A stretch of 64,000 nucleotides of DNA from Liolophura sinensis (taxonomy: Eukaryota > Mollusca > Polyplacophora > Chitonida > Chitonidae), in the NCBI RefSeq assembly GCF_032854445.1, contig NC_088295.1:3038501-3102500 (forward strand). Direction: 5' to 3'. A program made the translations under genes and the position numbers. The notes beneath the pieces are model-generated. The model was not told where the DNA came from, made no database searches, and saw only the letters and a program-made list of their open reading frames with translations. Shown here in pieces: positions 22,052 to 33,179 of this stretch (within the stretch, counting starts at the first letter, position 1; the number at the start of each line of letters is the position of its first letter).

Positions 22052-25000
22052 ATGAAGGTAAGACGACTCTACTTTTAAATCTGTTGGAATCCGAAGTGGT
22101 AAGCTCCCCTTTCACATTCCATGTAAATTTGTTGCGATGTGATTAGATGAACTAACGTTTCGCAAGGATAAGTAAAACAGAACCGATGTTCCGACATGCG
22201 CAAACTTAACTGAGGAGTGACAATGTAGATCTTTAGAAAATCGCTCCATCATTAATACAGTCGGCATTACTTCTTAATAGATGTTTTTTACACTATAACA
22301 AGGCCAATTCAAAATCTGTTCGTTTTCTTACCCCTTCATCAAACCAACATATTATGCAAGACTTGCACAATGTTATTATGGATGAGAATTCAATGTAAAC
22401 CCTATATTTTTTATATTTGGAAAATGTTTGTTCATTTGATTTCCTCTTTTCACTTCTCTTCATTTGTTCTAGAAAACTATTCTTGGATACTTCGATCGAC
22501 GTACACGTGCCAAATGAAAACTTGTCGACATATCTTCTGACTTGGTGGTTATCTTGATTATGTGTCAGTCGAAGCTAAATTCCACTTGTTAACCACCAAG
22601 TCATATATTCTGTAAAAATGTGTCGGTAATCTTTGGATGTTATCTCTTTTTGTGAAATGGAGCCTCCGTGGCTCAGTCGGTTAGCGCGCTAGCGCAGCGT
22701 AGTGACCCAGAAGCCTCTCACCAATGCGGTCGCTGTGAGTTCAAGACCAGCTCATGCTGGCTTCCTCTCCGGCCGTACGTGGGAAGGTCTGCCAGCAACC
22801 TGCGGATGGTCGTGGGTTTCCACCGGGCTCTGCCCGGTTTCCACCCACCATAATGCTGGCCGCCGTCGTATAAGTGAAATATTCTGAGTACGGCGTAAAA
22901 CACCAATCAAAAAAAAAAAAAAAAAAAATCTTTTTGTGAACCAGCCGATTAAAACAGGTGCGTCCACAAAGACCTTCGAGTATTTCAGAGTTCACCAAGA
23001 AAATATCCTTTCGATAACCCTCAGGAGTAATCTATGTCATTATATTATATTTTGTATGTTCTGCGACGAGGGAACCGCCCTTGTACGATGAGAAACCGTC
23101 AAGGAATCATGTATAACTATCTGTTTAATTTTCATTTTCTTTCTTTGACAGTTGAATGCCACTTTACTTGGCTTTTAGTGAACACAATTCTATTGGTATC
23201 TTCCCAAAGGTAAGGTGCCGGGATAATCACTACAAGAAGATGTATATATGAACTGTAGCTAGAACTGTCTTCTCATTTCAGGTCCTGCTGTTTCTGGCGG
23301 TGTGTCTGTGGTCGGCAGGTAACCAATGTATATTTGTTTATTTATCTCATTGGTGTTTTACACCATACTCAAAAATATTTCACTCATACGACTAGTATTG
23401 TGATGGGAGGAAACCGTGCAGAGCCCGGAAGAAAACCACGACCATCCGCAGGTTGGTGGCAGACCTCCCCGCAGGCGAGGAAAGCAGCATAATCTAGACT
23501 TGAACTCACAGCGACCGCATTGGTGAGAGATTCCTGGGTCATTGCGCCGCGTTGGTGTGATAAACCGCTCGGCCACGGTGGCCCTTCAGTATTTATACTT
23601 TTTACCGGGTAGCATTTCACTAAAACGATTGAAAACAACACTCTCAAAACCAGTTTTATTCATTAAAATGGTTTTCATGATCATAAGAAGTAATTAACTT
23701 GATCATACTTTTTCTTCTTTTTACACTTCTATACCTATTGAAAACAAGTGCCCTAAAACTATTTATTTACCCCAAATGGTGTTCATTATGATATCAGGTA
23801 TCCATTTTAGTACCATTTAGCTACTGAAGCGAAATTTGTAAAAGCTTCCATTTTTTTTCCATGTTAACTGTTAATGTTGTGACACTGAGTCATGCAGTCC
23901 ACAGATTTATACAGCATCTGTTGCCATCAACTGCAGAGGAAACTACGCGGTGACTTAGTACCAGGATGTAAGAGTCACCAACTATTAACTTTTAAAGAAA
24001 AGTTCAAACGGAAAAAATTTGTTTGTTCCAAAAACAGTACCTTACTTTTGAAAATAAATGTGAAGAAAATATAGTCGTGGATTTGGTTATTTGTGGATTT
24101 TATTATGTTTCTGTCACATATTTATTGTTGTAGATGCTGCACTCCGACGCGTGTGTTACCATACCAACTGGTCTCAGTACCGATCTTCTCCCGCCAAATT
24201 CAAGCCCGCCAATATCGACCCTCATCTCTGTACACACGTGATATACGCGTTCGCCACACTCAATGGAAACAACCTGAAGCCTTTTGAATGGAACGACGAT
24301 TCGACAAGCTGGCAAAAAGGGCTGTAAGTAGTCCGCTATGCTCCTAAGTGTTTCTCACAGCTGTATAATCCAATCTGCCAGCACAGCTAAGCAATTCCCA
24401 CAGCTGTATAATCCACGCTGGCTACAGGGCTAAGCGATTCCCACCGCTAAGTAGTCCGATCTGTCGTCAGCGTTAAACAACTCTCACCGCTATGGGGCCC
24501 GCTCTGCAAACAGGACTAAGTGATTCTCAGCGCTACGTGCTCCGCTCTGTTGTCAGTGCTATGCGATTGTCACAGCTATGAAGTTCGCTCGGCCAACAGG
24601 GTTAAGCGATTTCTATAGCTCTGTATTCCGCTCTGCTAACCCGGCTAAGCCACCCTCACAGATATGAGATCCTCTCTGTCGTCGGGGCTAAGGGATTCTC
24701 ACAGCTAGGTGATCCTTTCTGTCGTCAGAGCTAAGCCATTCCCACAGCTATGTGGTCCGATCTGCCGACAGGGCTAAGTCATTCTCATGGCTTGGTCGTC
24801 ATCTGTCGTTGGGGCTGAGCGATTCTCACAGCTATGTGACCCGCTCTGTCAACATGGCTAAGTGATTCTCATAGCTATGTGGTCCTCTCTCTCGTCAGGC
24901 CTAAGCGAATCTCACAGCTATGTGGTCTTCTCTGTCGCCAGGGCTAAGCGATTTTGCAGCTAAGGGATTCGCTCTGTCGTTATATCTAAACCATTCTCAC

Positions 25001-28000
25001 AGCTACGTGATCCTCTCTGTGGTCAGAGCTAAGCGATTCTCACAGCTATTTGACCCGCTCTGCTAACAGGGCAAAGTGACTCTCACAACTATGTGATCAA
25101 CTCTGTCGTCAGGACTAAGCAATTGTCACAGCTTTGTGGTTTCTCTCTGTCGTCGGGGCTAAGCGGTTCTCACAGCCATGTGATCCTATCTGTCGTCAGG
25201 CCTAAGTGATTCTCACAATCATGTTGCCCGTTGTGTCGTCATGGCTAAGCGATTTCACAGCTATGTGGCCTGCTCAGCCGTCGGAGCGAAGCGATTTCAC
25301 AGCAAAAAGGCCCGTTCTGTCGTCAGGCCCAAGCGAATCCCACAGCTGTGTGTTCCGCTCTGTCGCCAGGGCTAAGGGATTCTCACAGCTGTGACTAGGT
25401 CAGTGGTAAGGGTTAAATGGACTTTGCACGTGGCTTTGAACTACGATATCTCAGGCATGCAACATCACCGGTACGAAAAGGTACGCTTTTTATACTAAAT
25501 GGGATCCTTTATCGATGCTTACATATATTTAGTCTAGTGTTTTCTTTAATTTTAACTGCTTGCTCAGTGTACCTGCCCTGCCCTAGGTAACGGGGTTTGA
25601 ATCCAGCCACGGTTCTAAGTGAGGATGTTTACCCAATACTTGAGGAAGGTCCATGGTTTACTCCGGCTTCTTCTACCAGTAAATTGGGTCATGTAAGTGA
25701 AAGATTGCTAAGCACGATATTAGACCTCAATAACAAATAAATAAAGAAGTAAATAAATAAAAAATATACTGTGATTATTGCAAACCTGTTGTCCAGGTAC
25801 GAGGACTTCACGGACCTAAAGAAAGTAAACCCTGCCTTGAAGACTTTACTGGCTGTTGGCGGTTGGAACATGGGCTCTGCCAAATTCACGGCCATGGTGA
25901 ACTCGGACGCCAGTCGCAGGGAGTTCGTCACTTCTACCATCCAGTACCTGAGAAAGAGGAACTTTGACGGCATCGACCTTGACTGGGAATATCCCGGTTC
26001 TAGGGGAAGTCCGGCAGGCGACAAGCAGCGATTTGTAACCTTACTGAGGGTAAGAAATAGACTGGAAGACTTCCAACCCAGTCGCACTTTCCTTGTCATT
26101 AGACTCCTCATAGAGCATTAGCTTGTTTACTTGTGAAACTTGTAGGCCAAATTGCACTGGCTTTATCATTTAACTAGGCCTATATAGGCTCATCTTGAAA
26201 ATACTTTATTGTTTACCGTTCATAAAGTAGACCATTTGCCCCCAAAATGTAAACTTTGCCATCTTTTTATCAGGAACTTCATGAAGCATTTGTTCAGGAG
26301 GCAGCCACTTCCGGTAAACCTCGTCTGATGCTCTCTGCCGCAGTTCCAGCAGGAAAGGATAAGATAGAGAACGGCTATGACATTCCTCAGATCTCCAAGT
26401 AAGTTATTGTGACGATATTCCACATGTCCCCAAGAAAGTCATTGTGACGCGTGTAGATGGAGAGCGATTACTATATTCCTTATGTCTCCAGGTAAGTTAT
26501 TGTGACACGTGTAGATAGAAAGCGCTTACAGCATTCTTTAGGTCCCCAAGTAAGATATTGTGACATGTGTATAGAGAAATGCTTATGATATTCTCCATGT
26601 CCCCAAGTAAGTTATTGTGACACGTGTAGATAGAGAGCGGTTATGACATTCTTTAGGTCCCCGAGTCAGTTACTGTGTAGACAGAAAGCGCTTACATTAT
26701 TCTCCATGTCCCCAAGTAAGTTACTGTGATATGTGTAGATAGAAAGCGCTTACAACATTCTTTAGGTCCCCAAGTAAGATATTGTGACATGTGTATAGAG
26801 AAATGCTTATGATATTCTCCATGTCCCCAAGTAAGTTACTGTGATATGTGTAGATAGAAAGCGCTTACAGCATCCTTTAGGTCCCCAAGTAAGATACTGT
26901 GACATGTGTATAGAGAAATGCTTATGATATTCTCCATGTCCCCAAGTAAGATACTGTGACATGTGTATAGAGAAATGCTTATGATATTCTCCATGTCCCC
27001 AAGTAAGATACTGTGACATGTGTATAGAGAAATGCTTATGATATTCTCCATGTCCCCAAGTAAGATACTGTGATATGTGTAGATAGAAAGCGCTTACAGC
27101 ATTCTTTAGGTCCCCAAGTAAGATATTGTGATATGTGTATAGAGAAATGCTTATGATATTCTCCATGTCCCCAAGAAAGTTACTGTGACGCGTGTAGATG
27201 GAGAGCGGTTACTATATTCCTTATGTCCCCAAGTAAGTTATTGTGACACGTGTAGATAGAAAGCGCATACAGCATTCTTTAGGTCCCCGAGTAAGATACT
27301 GTGATATGTGTATAGAGAAATGCTTATGATATTCTCCATGTCCCCAAGTAAGTTACTGTGATATGTGTAGATAGAAAGCGCTTACAGCATTCCTCCGGTC
27401 TCCAAGTAAGATATTGTGACATGTGTATAGAGAAATGCTTATGATATTCTCCATGTCCCCAAGTAAGTTACTGTGACGCGTGTAGATGGAGAGCGGTTAC
27501 TATATTCCTTATGTCCCCAAGTAAGTTATTGTGACACGTGTAGATAGAAAGCGCTTACAGCATTCTTTAGGTCCCCGAGTAAGATATTGTGACATGTGTA
27601 TAGAGAAATGCTTATGATATTCTCCATGTCCCCAAGTAAGTTACTGTGACACGTGTAGATAGAAAGCGCTTACAGCATTCTTTAGGTCCCCAAGTAAGAT
27701 ACTGTGATATGTGTAGATAGAAAGCGCTTACAGCATTCCTCCGGTCGCCAAGTAAGATATTGTGACATGTGTATAGAGAAATGCTTATGATATGTCCCCA
27801 AGAAAGTTACAGTGACGCGTGTAGATGGAGAGCGGTTACTATATTCCTTATGTCCCCAAGTAAGTTATTGTGACACGTGTAGATAGAAAGCGCTTACAGC
27901 ATTCTTTAGGTCCCCGAGTAAGATATTGTGACATGTGTATAGAGAAATGCTTATGATATTCTCCATGTCCCCAAGTAAGTTACTGTGATATGTGTAGATA

Positions 28001-31000
28001 GGAAGCGCTTACAGCATTCTTTAGGTCCCCAAGTAAGATACTGTGACATGTGTAGATAGAAAGCGCTTACAGCATTCTTTAGGTCAACAAAGTAAGATAC
28101 TGTGACATGTGTATAGAGAAATGCTTATGATATTCCCCATGTCCCACGTAAGTTACTATGACGCGTGTAGATGAAGAGCGGTTATGACATTCTTTAGGTC
28201 CCCGAGTCAGTTACTGTGTAGACAGAAAGCGCTTACATTATTCTCCATGTCCCCAAGTAAGTTACTGTGATATGTGTAGATAGAAAGCGCTTACAGCATT
28301 CTTCAGGTCCCCGAGTAAGATACTGTGACATGTGTAGATAGAAAGCGTCGCGAAGATAGCGGTTATGGCATTCTTTAGGTCTACAGGAAAGTTGCTGTGA
28401 CACGTGTAGATAGAGAGCGGTTAAGGCATTCCTTAGGTCTACAAGTAAGTTACTGTGACACGTGTAGACAAGGAACGGCTATGGCAATTTTCAGGTCTAC
28501 ACGTGAGTTACTGTGTCACTTGTAGGTGGCTATAGCATTTCTCAGATCTCGCAGTAAGTTATTGTGTGACGTGTAGATGTGGTATATAGGGTACGTTTTT
28601 GTGTGACGTGTAAATGTGGTATATAGGGTACGTTATTGTGTGACGTGTAGATGTGGTATATAGGGTACGTAGATATGGTATATAGGGTATGTAGATGTGG
28701 TATATAGGGTACGTTTTTTGTGTCACGTGTAAATGTGGTATATAGGGTACGTTATTGTGTGACGTGTAGATGTGGTATATAGGGTACGTAGATATGGTAT
28801 ATAGGGTATGTAGATGTGGTATATAGGGTACGCAGCTGTTGCATTCCACAATATTCCAATTATTCATATATGGATTCTGAAAACTGTTCCACACGCTACT
28901 GCAGGCATTCTGAAATATTAGCACAAAGCCGAGGATTGTTTTTCTGGAACTTGGACCAAACGTTTTCACAACTCAGATGTAGGCGTAAATGGCATTGTCT
29001 GTATGTTCTAGCTTCACAATTAGGCGTTTATACCAAGTAAGATACGAAACACTGACATAGAAATTCGTATCTTATGACAGAGCCTTCCTTGTGCTCTGGT
29101 TGAGAACACATTTACCATTATGACTTGTAGTTACAGCCGTATATACAACAGATAATTTAACAGTGGTTCTGGCATTTCCAGGTACCTTGACTTGATCAAT
29201 CTGATGACTTACGACCTGCACGGCACGTGGGAGGACCACACGGGTCTGAACAGTCCGATGTTCAGACGTAAAGACGAGACGGGTGATGATGTCTACCTCA
29301 ATGTTGTGCGTTTATATTTCTAATATCGATTCTTATTTGGAGGCTGAGAAAGGTTATGATGTTGCAATCGCACCATGTTTTTGTACATCACTATTGTCGT
29401 TCCATTGTTCTATATGTGCCATGTGGAAAATATACGACATCCTTGTGAAACTGGCCCGTGGAGTGGGCCATCGTTCTGAAGAGTGGTAGCATCGCTTGGC
29501 AGCAATGTCAAGCGATCCTGCAGTGATAAATGATCCATCAAATGCATAAGGGGCTTTCATAGTTCTGGAATTCCTTACCTGTATGGTGTACAGCAGATAA
29601 CGTCCAGATTAATCAAATTCTATGCAAACTACGCCTAATGTGGTACGGGCATATCGCTGATTGAGTGGTATAAAGTGCTGCATGTCGGGCAATGCTCTAG
29701 AGCGATCCACTGTCAAACTTTATTAAATATATACTTACAGATTTAATTTGACAAAAACCAACGTAACAGTAAAAATCAAAATGGAATGTATGCTGATGTA
29801 CGAAAATAATTGCATTTAATTCATTAGAACCTTTGGAAATTAGATGGCGGTTTTGCATAAAAACAGTATCACTGACTTGTTCGGATATTAATGCTATATG
29901 TGTCTGTGTGACCCCTCAGGACTGGGCGGCTCGTTACTGGGCCTCTCATGGTGCACCTAAGGACAAGCTAAACATCGGGATGCCGCTTTACGGTCATGCA
30001 TTTACTCTGCAAGACACATCCGCCGTCGCCCCCGGGCAAGGGAAGGCCACCAAAGGACAGGCTGGCCAATATACCAGGGAGGCTGGGTTTTTGGCCTATT
30101 ACGAGGTATAGCATCTGCAAGAAAGAAAACAGATAAGGATCTTAAATGTGCACTTAGATGCATGTATACAAATCTTCACCAGCTACATGTACGCTCCAGG
30201 TATTTATCCCCAAAAAGATTTCCTAAACAACGTTCACTTCAATCCTAAAGAAGCCAAAATGATTGCAGTGTTGCAGATGCAGATCTAGTAAAGATGTACA
30301 CGGAATCATTAAAATCATTTATGAGATTAAATGTATTCATTTCGTTCAAATGACTAGTAGAAATCTAATTGTTGCTGGTCATAGGTTCATTCAAGCTAGG
30401 TAACCCAGAAGAGCTACGCCGGTGTGATGACTGGTATCTGGTTGTATATGGAGTTCGGTCAGCAAATATTGTTTACATCAGTCAAAGTGTTATTCTGACT
30501 GTGGATGTACATGTTTAGCGGTTACCTTAATACATAGCACAAATATACCATTGTTTTTGCTCAGATTTGCCAGATGCTGAAAACCGGTGGGAAGAGGTAC
30601 TGGGACAACGAACAGCTGTCCCCATACCTGGTTAAGGGCAATCAGTGGGTTGGTTATGACGATCCACAGAGTCTGAAGATCAAGGTAACTGGCAGTTAAA
30701 CATAAATTATCCTCAGTATTTAAGCGTACATTGTTGTAAACAAAAGCAAAATTTATATGTCTCAAAATTTCATTCACCTCAGTGTAGCAGTTAAGGTGAC
30801 TTTTATTTAAGTTTTGGTGAAAAGTAAAACCTTCTCTTGTATTGTGCCAGGTGGACTACGTAAAGAAGAACAATTTTGGTGGGATTATGGTTTGGGCGCT
30901 ACCTTTGGATGATTTTGGCGGCTTGTGTGACGGCCACACAAAGTACCCCTTGATGAAATCTATCATCACCGCCCTCGGAAGCAGCTCACCCATCGTCCTG

Positions 31001-32538
31001 TGAGATAATACATTTGCTACACTCTAGCCGAAATATATCAGCGAATATACATAAAGCTGCATTTGTTTATTTGCTTTATTGTTGTTGAACCCCACAGAGT
31101 GCTGTAAAGCTTAAAGGATGGTAGTTCCCTTCATAAGCTCATGTGGATTTATGTCCTACAAACTGTTAACATTTATTGTCCTCAGTAAATGAAGATTTTT
31201 TCTCTTTTGTGATATTTTTTGCGTTGTTTATGTTAAACCACTTTGACTCATCCAAGAGACCTCAGCTCAGCTCACACTCGTTCGTTGATGTTTCAGACCA
31301 ACTCAGGCCCCACTGCCCACCCAGAGGCCAACACGTAAGAAACACTAGTATACCCACTATAAGTACCAACTGCTTTAGTTTCCCTCTCGACTTATGTAAC
31401 CTGCATAAGCGTACATTGTTTAGAGCAACATACATTTTGCAGACATGGATATTTCAGCAGTCCATTTGACATTTCTCATATTTATAGTCATAGACACGAG
31501 TTTTTTTATTTATCAAATTTGTTTATTAATTAACTAGTTCGTGTGTTCGTTAATTGATTTGAAGTTAAAGAGTACATAAAGTCTGATAGCGCTGAAAGCA
31601 TCACGTGATAATTAGCTGTCACGTCAGAAAACGTATTACCACTCGACCGTCAATGTGGTTTCTTACAGTGGATGGACAGATATCGATGCCATAAATTGGA
31701 TTTAAGAAGTGCACGAGTCAATGTGCCACAAGCTTTCTATAATGCGGATTAGTTAGATACATGCACTTCTTTATTGCAGAGCCCTCAGGTTCAGGGGCGA
31801 TAACTCCTAGTCAACCAAGCACTTCCACCTTTACATGCACTGGACGACAGAATGGATTTTACATAGATCAGAGGAGTTGCAGTGCTTACTTCATCTGTGC
31901 ATCCGGTTTGAAATTCGCCATGCAGTGCAAGAACGGACTTCTGTTTAACCCTGACAGACAGACTTGTGTGTACAGTCATCTGGTCCAGTGTGGAGGTCGA
32001 CCTATAGGGAATGTAATAGAGAGCAGCACCCCTGTGCCGACCCACGGGTCATGGACACCAGCCCCCACCAGGGCTCCCACGCACACGAACAACGGTACAC
32101 TTTTTACTTACTGCATTGCATCGTTTGATTAACTCAAGCGTCTTAAAATATAAAAATAGTAGCCTATACATGTGCTACTGACCCATCAGCTTTTGCCATT
32201 TGTCCCACTAAGTAACAACGATGTAGTCCAAACGTTTTAAAAACTGTCACATTTCAGATTATCACTCAACAGCCAAATCATATCACACATGTCGCTTTAT
32301 CACAGGTCCACTGGTCGTGTGTACCCCTTACTACATGTAGCCTATGTGTGCATCTTTGTCTACAGGATCCGGGTTCTGCTCTGACAAGGCTAACGGACTC
32401 TTCGGCGATCCACAGAATTGTCTTCGCTTCTACAACTGTGCCGAGCGCCTGACCTTCCACGAGAAGTGTCCACCAGGGACAGCCTGGGACTCTACCATGA
32501 AGGCGTGTAACTTCAGATATAAGGTTCCCAACTGCTAA
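22052..32538 (+). CDS. Gene B: secreted GH18 chitinase with two CBM14 domains
   Basis: Complete 12-exon chitinase: 22052-22057, 23282-23318, 24134-24323, 25797-26049, 26274-26398, 29182-29305, 29920-30105, 30565-30684, 30851-30999, 31297-31334, 31780-32094, 32366-32538; 1716 nt, 571 aa, all GT-AG and phase-consistent. Met-Lys are alone on exon 1; a hydrophobic signal peptide (to about residue 15) follows. The GH18 barrel spans about 18-392, with CYHTNW near its start, catalytic DGIDLDWE (acid E142), MTYD and a MVW strand. The usual A-[IL]-D-x-DDF after that Trp reads ALPLDDF. A Pro/Thr linker leads to CBM14 no. 1 (Cys 429, 443, 449, 459, 472, 480), a second Thr/Pro linker and CBM14 no. 2 (Cys 519, 533, 539, 549, 562, 571). 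Substrate is chitin outside the cell. Introns 3 and 5 are filled by arrays that start at their own donors. Confidence 0.93.
22657..22928 (+). mobile_element. Full-length tRNA-derived SINE in gene B intron 1
   Basis: The tRNA-like head has an A box (TGGCTCAGTCGG) and B box (GAGTTCAAGACC). Then come a conserved body (CTCTCCGGCCGTACGTGGGA), the tail with GCCGTCGTATAAGTGAAATA, and a poly(A) run. A 12-bp target-site duplication TCTTTTTGTGAA flanks it exactly (22645-22656 and 22929-22940). Its open frames are not genes. Similar sequence is widespread in mollusc genomes, from memory. Confidence 0.92.
23332..23585 (-). mobile_element. SINE copy, inverted, in gene B intron 2
   Basis: Reverse complement of the same SINE: TTGGTGTTTTACACC-type tail at the left, CAGAGCCCGG and ATCCGCAGGTT in the body, and GGCCACGGTGGCC head at the right. 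Faces the copy at 22657 across exon 2. Confidence 0.88.
23586..24133. other. Remainder of gene B intron 2
   Basis: AT-rich unique sequence up to acceptor TTGTTGTAG; nothing recognised. Confidence 0.55.
24321..25400 (+). repeat. 43-bp minisatellite starting at the exon 3 donor, about 25 copies
   Basis: Unit resembles GCTATGTGGTCCGCTCTGTC, GTCAGGGCTAAGCGATTCTCACA. The first unit starts with the last three exon bases GCT plus the donor (GCTGTAAGTAGTCCGCTATG at 24321), and a later unit reads GCTAAGTAGTCCG. It occupies most of gene B intron 3. Confidence 0.85.
25566..25755 (+). mobile_element. SINE of a second type, gene B intron 3
   Basis: B-box-like GGGGTTTGAATCC, a body with GGATGTTTACCC and ATGGTTTACTCC, a tail CATGTAAGTGAAAGATTGCT and a run of AAATAAATAA. 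Resembles the fragment at 32755 more than the main SINE family. Confidence 0.6.
26365..28560 (+). repeat. 57/58-bp minisatellite copied from the exon 5 / donor junction, about 38 copies
   Basis: Units read TCCCCAAGTAAGTTATTGTG, then ACACGTGTAGATAGAAAGCG, then CTTACAGCATTCTTTAGG. A shorter alternating subtype has GTATAGAGAAATGCTTATGA and TATTCTCCATG. The real exon end has the same order: GATAGAGAACGGCTATGACATTC, TCCAA, then GTAAGTTATTGTGAC. The unit at 26629-26651 keeps the exon part almost unchanged. The array fills gene B intron 5 and repeats a donor-like site every 57-58 bp. Confidence 0.92.
28556..28835. repeat. Derived subrepeat at the end of the intron 5 array
   Basis: Short units with GTGTAGATGTGGTATATAGG and GTACGTTATTGTGTGAC, apparently a remodelled part of the 58-bp unit that lost its exon-like half. 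Confidence 0.8.
28836..29181. other. End of gene B intron 5
   Basis: Unique sequence up to acceptor GGCATTTCCAG; nothing recognised. Confidence 0.55.
29306..30564. other. Gene B introns 6 and 7 (either side of exon 29920-30105)
   Basis: Intron 6 uses donor GTGCGT, intron 7 donor GTATAG. Both are unique AT-rich sequence with no recognisable element. Confidence 0.55.
31335..31779. other. Gene B intron 10
   Basis: Donor GTAAGA, acceptor TTATTGCAG. AT-rich; nothing recognised. Confidence 0.55.
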
Positions 32539-32575
32539 TGCCTGATAACCACAGCACAGTGTGTTTACTAATATC

Positions 32576-32581
32576 AATAAA
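32576..32581 (+). promoter_or_regulatory. Gene B poly(A) signal
   Basis: AATAAA 38 nt after the TAA stop (32536-32538), followed by a T-rich stretch (TCCTTTTTTGCG). The 3' UTR would be only about 60 nt. Confidence 0.8.
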
Positions 32582-32754
32582 CCTATTAGGGACTGCATTT
32601 CAGTCCTTTTTTGCGTTCTTTTCCACGTTTAAATGTTTAAGAAAATTACAATCTTCCGGAATGCAATAGTTTTTTATATCTGATATTTTATATGGTAGCA
32701 TTTGCACAAAATGAATCAAAATGGTATGGATCTTACAAACATACTTCAATCAAC

Positions 32755-32945
32755 CAGGTTCGAATCTAATTCCCGCCGCCCGGTTTGATAGGTTGCGGCT
32801 TTAAATTAGGATGTTTGCCAGGTGCCTGGTACCGTGCGATGGTTTCCTCGGGGTGTTTGCCAAGTGCCCGGTAGCGTGCGATGGTTTTTCTCGGGATCTC
32901 CAATTTGGTATACTGTTTTACCAAATGTAATATTTTCTTTAACAC
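32755..32945 (+). mobile_element. Fragment of second SINE type downstream of gene B
   Basis: B-box-like GGTTCGAATC, then GGATGTTTGCCAGGTGC and GTGCGATGGTTTCCTC. The latter segment is present twice in tandem (about 32810 and 32855). Body resembles 25566-25755. Confidence 0.5.
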
Positions 32946-33179
32946 ACTGGAATGTCATAAAGAGGAGAAAAGTTTAAACTGACGTCTTCCTTACGAATTA
33001 TATTTCTAGAGAAAAGTATATATAAATTCACATATGTATAGATATCACGTAATTCTTCATCTCAAATAGCCCAAGCACCACGCCGCGATGGGTTTCATTT
33101 CCAGCCTAGGTGACATATCCAATATATTTATCTACTTACACGATTGAAGTTCAACACGGAACGCAAGGAAATTTCAGGT

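Noticed and set aside
22668-22998. Several open frames on both strands of 60-85 codons
   Set aside because: They lie within the SINE with its 12-bp target-site duplication; the same frames recur at 47003 and 55510 for the same reason.
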